Shown: positions 57,825 to 64,000 of the stretch, in pieces
Layout of the letters: every line of letters starts with the position of its first letter
Position numbering within the stretch: position 1 is the first letter of the stretch
Assembly: GCA_038502055.1 (NCBI GenBank)
Contig: JAXRKN010000044.1
Coordinates: 2,452,001 to 2,516,000, forward strand
DNA length: 64,000 bases
Direction of reading: 5' to 3'
Source of the DNA: Tanytarsus gracilentus
Taxonomy: Eukaryota; Arthropoda; Insecta; Diptera; Chironomidae
The notes under the pieces: generated by a model
The model's database searches: none
Told to the model about the DNA's origin: nothing
The model's input: only the letters and a program-made list of their open reading frames with translations
Position numbers and translations under genes: made by a program

Positions 57825-60800
57825 AGATAAATGAAAATTTATTACGTAACTATAGAAATTCGTTAGTTGTCAACTTCAATGTATTTTATTTCTCTTGATA
57901 TCAAATCACAAAACTTGCTTTTTAAAATGATGTAAAAATTTAATATCCATGAAATTATCTAACCAAAATTCTTTCTCGCATTTCAGACAACGCATCAGTT
58001 CATAAGTTGTGTGGGTTTATTTTAATGAAATTGATAAAAAGCTCTTTGAGGATTCTCTTACATAAATCCAATGAAATTTTCAAACGACACGATGATACTT
58101 AATAAGATAATTTTTCTATGGTAGGAGTTTTGAGCGAGTAGGTGTCGAATTGAATTTCATAATCGTTCAGAAACAAGGATGCGATAAAATTCTAATAGAG
58201 AAAGAATTGTTGCCTTGAAGCAACGCGCGCGGAAGTCAGTGATCTTTCGAAAATTCTTTTGTGGGCGATGAAAGCATAATTCGATACGCAACACTTGTTT
58301 GGGCGTCGTGAACTTTAGAAACATGAGTTCAAAAATTTGGTGACATTTTTATTTTAATTAAAATAAAAAAAATTTAAACTTTTATCACGTTTAAAAACAT
58401 TTTCAATTCAAACAAATTTTAAATAACCACCAGCAGCCGTCAACTCATCGTGACCGCGCCATTTTCATTTTTCATCATTGAACATTTGAAGTGCTTTATG
58501 CACAATTTTATTACCAGATTTTTTAGTTATTAATAAACAAAAGTTCCGAGCAGGGTTGCAGAATTTTCAATATAATTATTACGTAAAAATAAAACTCATT
58601 TTTTTAATTTCTAATGCAACAACTTTCAGCTGGATACCAAAATTTATCATGTATGCAAATAAAAATAAAGTTTTATGGCTCCAAAACCAACCTGATGATA
58701 TTCTTAAAAAAATGCCACAAATTTTTTCAACTTCTTTCTGATTAAAAATTCAATTTTTTGTTCTTACAAATCTTTTTTTTAATCCTTACACATCAACATG
58801 ATTCTCCGACGCCAGTGACAATAAAAAAAGGTTCAATAACAATTTTTTCTCGATTTCTCTTTTTAAGCTAAAGCTCATATTTTTTCAAACAGAAAAATTT
58901 ATCTTCATTTGCGACGGAAAAGAGTCTAAAAAGTTTATTTTAAAATGCAAAAAAAAACTTTTCCTTCTTTCATAAAATAGGAAGCGATTGAAGAAAAACT
59001 AAAATTTATACGTTTGTTTATTGTCTGGAGATGTCTGAATTGCCGAATAGGTATTGGAGGAATTTTATTTGTGAGCTCGGTAGCAGACAGAAAAAATCAA
59101 TCTCCACAAATGGATGTGAGAGAGAGAGGGAGAGAGTTTTCAGTTCCTCAATCTAGGTCACTCTCGATTACCTAACAGTTCGTTCACCTATCCCTGTTGC
59201 CATCATGTTGTGTGAGTGCATGCGGTATGCACAGGATATCGGGAGAGAGATGGGAAAAACAGGAAAATCACAGGCGCAAAAAGTTTTATCGTGATTTAAA
59301 AATTGAATTTTTTTTGCTATATTTAAATTTCATCGAAAAGTTTTTTTAACTAAAGCACTGAAGGAGAGAGAAAATCGTCGAGGAGTTCAAGATGAAAATG
59401 ATGGTGGAAAAAGTGCCAAGAAAAATATGGAATGAATTATGTGAGGACATAATAGTATTGTCGTCGAATGGTTGTTGCTGTTGTAGAAATTTTCGAGCAT
59501 TTAATGCATGAGATAAAAAAATTATGAAAAACCATAAATGGTTTGTAGAAAAGTTTTCAACAGCTTTTTATCGTCGTCGTCTGTTTACTTTATCGAAAAA
59601 TAATATTTGAGGTTTTTGAGGATATTTTTTTGATCAATAATTTTATTTTTCATGTTAAAAATCTTGTAAACTTTTTATTATTTCATCTAAAAAATTAAAC
59701 GTTCATAAAAAATATCAAAACCTCAATCAAAATTCGAAGTTACTTAAAAAAATTCTCTCTATAAAAGTCTCATAAAAAAATTCGTCACATATCCTCGAAA
59801 TTGTTCAATAAAAGTTGAATAAACAAAATCAATGACTGAAAAGTGACGTCAGTTGCGACTCTTCCGCGAAAAGCTTTTAAACGCAAAGCTAGAAATTTAT
59901 TACTATTTGTGGAACTATTTTTATCCATAAAATGCGCAAAATAGAACTTAAGTCAATAAAAAAATCGAGGCGTGATGTCTGATGAGAAAAATTATACTTA
60001 ACTCAGTTTGCTGGAAAATTATTCCTGAAATAGTATGGAAGCTTTTTCATATTGAGGTCATTCGGAGCGACAGTGATAAATAAATTTTATTGCAAATATT
60101 ATTGCTCGCCGTGATTGTATTCGATGTGTAATTATCTTTGGTGCGTTGTTTACTGATCTTATCTATCGAAAAGCTTTGTTTACTGCTAAACTTCTGGTTA
60201 GTCACGTGGAAACTAAATTATGATAATTATGATGACATCAAAAAATAAAAACTGAATTTTTAAAATTCAAATTTTGACGTGCTGAAAATTCAAATTTTCC
60301 TGGAAAAATAAATAATTCAAATAAAGAAAATTTTAGCTTTTTCACACACAATATTTTTTGTTTTCCTTTATTACTCTTTCAATAATTGTTTTTTTTTTCA
60401 GAATAATTTTCTCTGTTTGGTTTTCCACTTCTCATAGTTACATTTTTTCTCTTTTCCATCAGTCAAAGTTTCTCAATATACAGAAAATAAATTAAGTTAA
60501 AGAATTTTTTCAGCTTCAATAAAAAATCTATTTTTAATCTCTCTAAAGAACAGTTTTTTATGCCACATGCATTAATGAAAGGGAAAATTCTATATGTGGA
60601 GACAATTAGACTCTTGAGAGGTTGGGTTGATTTTAATCGAGGGATGAAACACTTTGACTTTTGTAAAGTTTTTTTTTAAAAAATGTTTAATCCATTAGAT
60701 TAAATAAATTTTTAAATTCAGCAAATGAAATTAATATGAAAGCCTCAACCCTTTTCGATTTAAAAAAGAGGTTTTTGCTTTTTGAAAAATGGAAATGAAC

Positions 60801-62340
60801 TTAAATTATTTCTGTTCTCGTGTCATCAGCTAATCGTGTTCTATTTTAAGTCCAACTACTATTTTTTAGGTTTTTTATCATATTGTCATGCATTCTTTGT
60901 TTCTTCGTTGAAAACAATTTTGTTTTATCTCCAAACCAAGTTAAAACGAGGCAGACGAAAATTTTATAATATTTCAAATAGAAGTATTTAAGTTGCAAAT
61001 CTTTACCGAATTGCGATGAAAAGATTTTTCCAATTATTTTTTACCAATTTTCAAAATTTAGACAAATTTCAATTTGTTTCCAAAAAAAGTTTTAATTAAT
61101 TTTTTTGATTTCCAATTTAATGGATCAAAAAAATTTTAATCATTGTACAACTCTGTGACTCTTCGAAAAAAAAGTGATCACGACTGTGTCACTTCCATCC
61201 TCTAAAACTTTACAATTTTTTTTCTCTCAAAATATTTTTTAATATTTTTTGTTTTCAGGATATGTACATTATTTAAATTTAATTCCAGGAAAAAACATCA
61301 TCATTTTTTTAATATTTACAAAATTTTAAATAAATTATCACAAAGATGATCATAAAAAATCTACTTTCCTCTTCAAAATCATGCTCGAATAATTCTCAAA
61401 ACGAAATCACCAATTAAATTACAATCAATGTCAAACTTAAGAATCACGGCATTTGTTTGTGCAAAAACAGCATCTCCATGTGTGAGCTTTATCTCTTTCT
61501 ATCTGTCGTGATCTGTTCACAAATATACATTAAACCTTTTTTTTTATTCGTGAAAAAATATGTGCATAATTCAATGAGTGTACTTTTTGAATAATTTATT
61601 CATTTATTTTGGTATAAAAAATATGTTTGCTTATATCAACGATCAAAAAAGTTTTATATCTTTTTTCATCTTCAATCCTCGACTCGAAAAAGAGCTTGCG
61701 ATGCATTTCAATGCAATAAAAAATAGTTTGTAGTCGAGGAAGAGTCAGAGAGAATAATATGGTTCCAAGATATTTATTCTATCATCATAATGCTTCCTCT
61801 TGATTGCAATGAAATGAATTTCACTCATATACTTCTTCGAATCGAGAAGTGCTTTCTTTTTCCTGGAGGCCATTCATCGAGCATTCAAATGTATAATTTT
61901 TATATTGTATGTATAATTTATTTTTCTCTATCTAAAAGGATATTTTTTTCAAGATAATATTTACACGAGAATAAATAAAGGTAAAATATTATGGAGAATG
62001 AGAGGGGCAAATATAGATAAATGGCTGCAATGGGAAAAATAAACAGAAGAAAGAAATATTCGAGGAAAAGAGTGAGGGAAGTTTTACTCTGGAAGTTTAG
62101 AGTGTTTGGTTTGACTGTAAATTTACAGAAATTTCAACTTAAAATATTTCTAATAATATTAATTTAATTTCCATGAAATAAAGTAAGAGAAAAATGTTTA
62201 TTTATATCTTAATTCATTAATTTATCAACTTGAAAATATTTAATCAATTTTTATAATTTTAAAATTAAAAATTCAATTGAAATAATTTTAACACTTTAAA
62301 ATTAATTTTTAAACCAAATTTCATGATTTTTCAAGTTTAA

Positions 62341-63000
62341 AATCCAGAGCCACCCTTCCCTCGCATACACAGCAAACTTGACGTGTCGGTGTCGGGTGAG
62401 ATGTGGGTATTTTTAGCCAACGGTTCGCATAAACACATACCGGCTAAAAATAATAAACGTTCGCTATTTTTGCATTTGCTTGCCCCTGGAAGATTTAATC
62501 TCGTCTAATTCAAATTAGCCACGCATTCCGTTGTCAGCAGTAAAACGCGTCGCCTCAGCCATACAAACAACATAAAGCCTTTTCGAAAATCGAAAGCGAA
62601 AATGAGAAATTTCAACCCATTCTCTTCGACTCGGCACGCTACTAATTCTCCCGTTTGACGTCACGATCTCGTGCTTATGAAATATAAATGCTATGAGCTG
62701 AGAAAATATTAAACGGAAATGAATGGTCTGTTACTGCCATGAGCAGCGTATGAAAATAGTTTTGCCTGCCTCAAAAGGATATCGTGAACATTTTTCTTTC
62801 TTAATTTCAGAGGGCCGAGAGTGATTTGAGTTGTCATAGGCTCCCGAAAATAGGCAAAATGTATTAATTATTTATTTTTGGACTCGACTGACACAAACAC
62901 ACACACACGCACGCCTAAATTGGTACCTATCATCATTAATTATCCGCTATTATTTTCGTATCCCTCAGTTGTCGAGTATGTGTGTGTCGAAAAAGACATA
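62341..63000. promoter_or_regulatory. Enhancer-like stretch with paired MEF2-type sites
   Basis: This part is visibly less AT-rich than the surrounding 10 kb and has few homopolymers. It contains an 11-bp perfect inverted repeat, TATTTTTAGCC (62408-62418) and GGCTAAAAATA (62442-62452), each half matching the MEF2 core CTAAAAATA. A CRE (62656-62663) and several TAATTA-type homeodomain cores also occur. Regulatory function is inferred from composition and motifs. Confidence 0.35.
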
Positions 63001-64000
63001 AATAGAACTAATTAGAATTTATTGTGACTTTCAAAAGCTTTCTATAAGGATAAATTTAACTAAGCCGTTTCATAATTAAATACAAAAGGAAAAAATAAAA
63101 TTTTAATGAATTTTCATAAAAAAATAGCAAAAATTAACGTTTTTTATGGATTTGAATTTTTATAAAAGAAAACTAAAAAATTAACGTTTTTAAAAGATTT
63201 GAATTTTTACAAGCAAATTTTAGCATCAAGTTGTTGATTATTAATTATTCACCCCATGACATAACTGTTACGCAATTCAAACTAAATTGAAAAAATTTCC
63301 TCATTGCGCATAATTTAAAATTCATCATGAACAATTTTCTCCACTTTTTTTTATTAATAAATTTTATGGCACGAATTAAATTAATTCTAATCTTTTACCA
63401 TGGAATTATGAAGGTAAAACAGAGTCAAAGGAAATGTAAGGGAGATAGCAAAAGGTCATGAATGATTTTTTCTCATTTTAATTTAGACGCAGTCCATCAT
63501 TCTCTTTTAGTATAAAAAGTTATCATCTTTTTAAATGTTTTCAAATGAGTCCGAGAAATGAAACGAAAATAAAAATTAATTTTCTTCCGAAATTCACTTT
63601 CGGTGACTTAATTTGAGAGTTTTGAGACGAATGACTTCAACTGATTTTTTTAGCTTTTATATTTACAACAATTTCATTATTATGGGAAAAAGGAGATAGA
63701 GTTAATTATTTTCATTATTTATTTATTTTAGATCGTTATTATCATCATCATAATTTTTAAAATATTTTATTTACAATTTTTGTGATGTTCATTAATTCTC
63801 AATGTCAATGAAAATTCTTCACGTATTTTTTCTAGCTGCCGTGGAAGGGTTATTTTGCATTTATGCATTCAATAGTTGCATTGTTAATTTTTTTTACATT
63901 CAAATATATAAAAAATAGAATTTTTTGTCAATATATTTTTTTATTAAGCTAAAATTTGATTTTTTATCGTTTGCAAATTTAAAATTGAGAATAAGAATAG

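Larger units (their letters stand above)
53561..64000. other. About 10.4 kb without a supportable gene
   Basis: After the Trf-like poly(A) signal (AATAAA near 53585) no exon with domain similarity was found on either strand. Open frames of 60-90 codons (54394-54606, 56417-56861 on both strands, 58556-58741, 60782-60991) have no signature. The block holds simple repeats (GA-rich near 59118-59140, CA near 62893-62908), two inverted repeats, full CRE palindromes at 59844-59851 and 62656-62663, and a less AT-rich stretch near 62340-63000. It may be intron or regulatory DNA of a gene beyond the window. Confidence 0.5.

Noticed and set aside
1..64000. Bacterial-type features such as CRISPR arrays, operons or insertion sequences
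   Set aside because: The window is clearly eukaryotic with spliced insect genes, and no regularly spaced direct-repeat array was seen.

Overview
The window looks like nuclear DNA of a lower dipteran (midge- or mosquito-like fly). It is very AT-rich and its genes are split by short GT-AG introns, often about 50-70 bp. The recognisable products are insect ones: the neuropeptide CCAP, a divergent ionotropic receptor, an SLC22 transporter, a CYP2-clan P450, quick-to-court, RhoGAP92B and a TBP paralogue resembling the dipteran Trf. The species cannot be named from the sequence alone. All exon models below were built by eye from splice sites, phase and protein similarity.

Left part (1-5.5 kb): a minus-strand tandem array of five two-exon genes for very small single-pass membrane proteins, plus one extra first exon. 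Each protein has an N-terminal membrane segment, a basic stretch and a cytosolic tail ending in two [L/P]PxY motifs 7-8 residues apart. Such pairs bind WW domains of Nedd4-type ubiquitin ligases, and the same motif types occur in Drosophila Commissureless. Most copies keep a TATA box and Initiator at matching distances. This is the most novel-looking system here.

5.5-22 kb is mostly non-coding. It holds a strand-asymmetric low-complexity block (8.0-9.0 kb), a retroposed insert with a 26-bp target-site duplication (13.2-13.5 kb), and a six-exon SLC22 transporter (13.9-16.6 kb). Intron 5 of that transporter carries a second insert with a tRNA-like cloverleaf and a terminal hairpin. A five-exon divergent ionotropic receptor follows at 22.1-24.2 kb.

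Middle (26.4-53.6 kb) is gene-dense. RhoGAP92B runs on the minus strand over eight exons (34.9 to 26.4 kb), and a complete P450 sits on the opposite strand inside one of its introns. After it come a small unidentified membrane-protein gene (minus), the CCAP precursor (plus, with a TATA/Initiator promoter candidate), quick-to-court (minus), PRMT3/Art3 (plus), the proteasome deubiquitinase Rpn11 (minus, tail-to-tail with PRMT3), ELMO/Ced-12 (plus, head-to-head with Rpn11) and a Trf-like TBP paralogue (plus).

Right part (53.6-64 kb): about 10.4 kb without a supportable gene, with inverted repeats and a less AT-rich stretch near 62.3-63.0 kb that looks like regulatory DNA. Functional links are few: RhoGAP92B and ELMO both act on Rho-family GTPase signalling, and the PY-motif proteins would act in ubiquitin-dependent trafficking if the inference is right. 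The rest are ordinary neighbours, not a pathway cluster.
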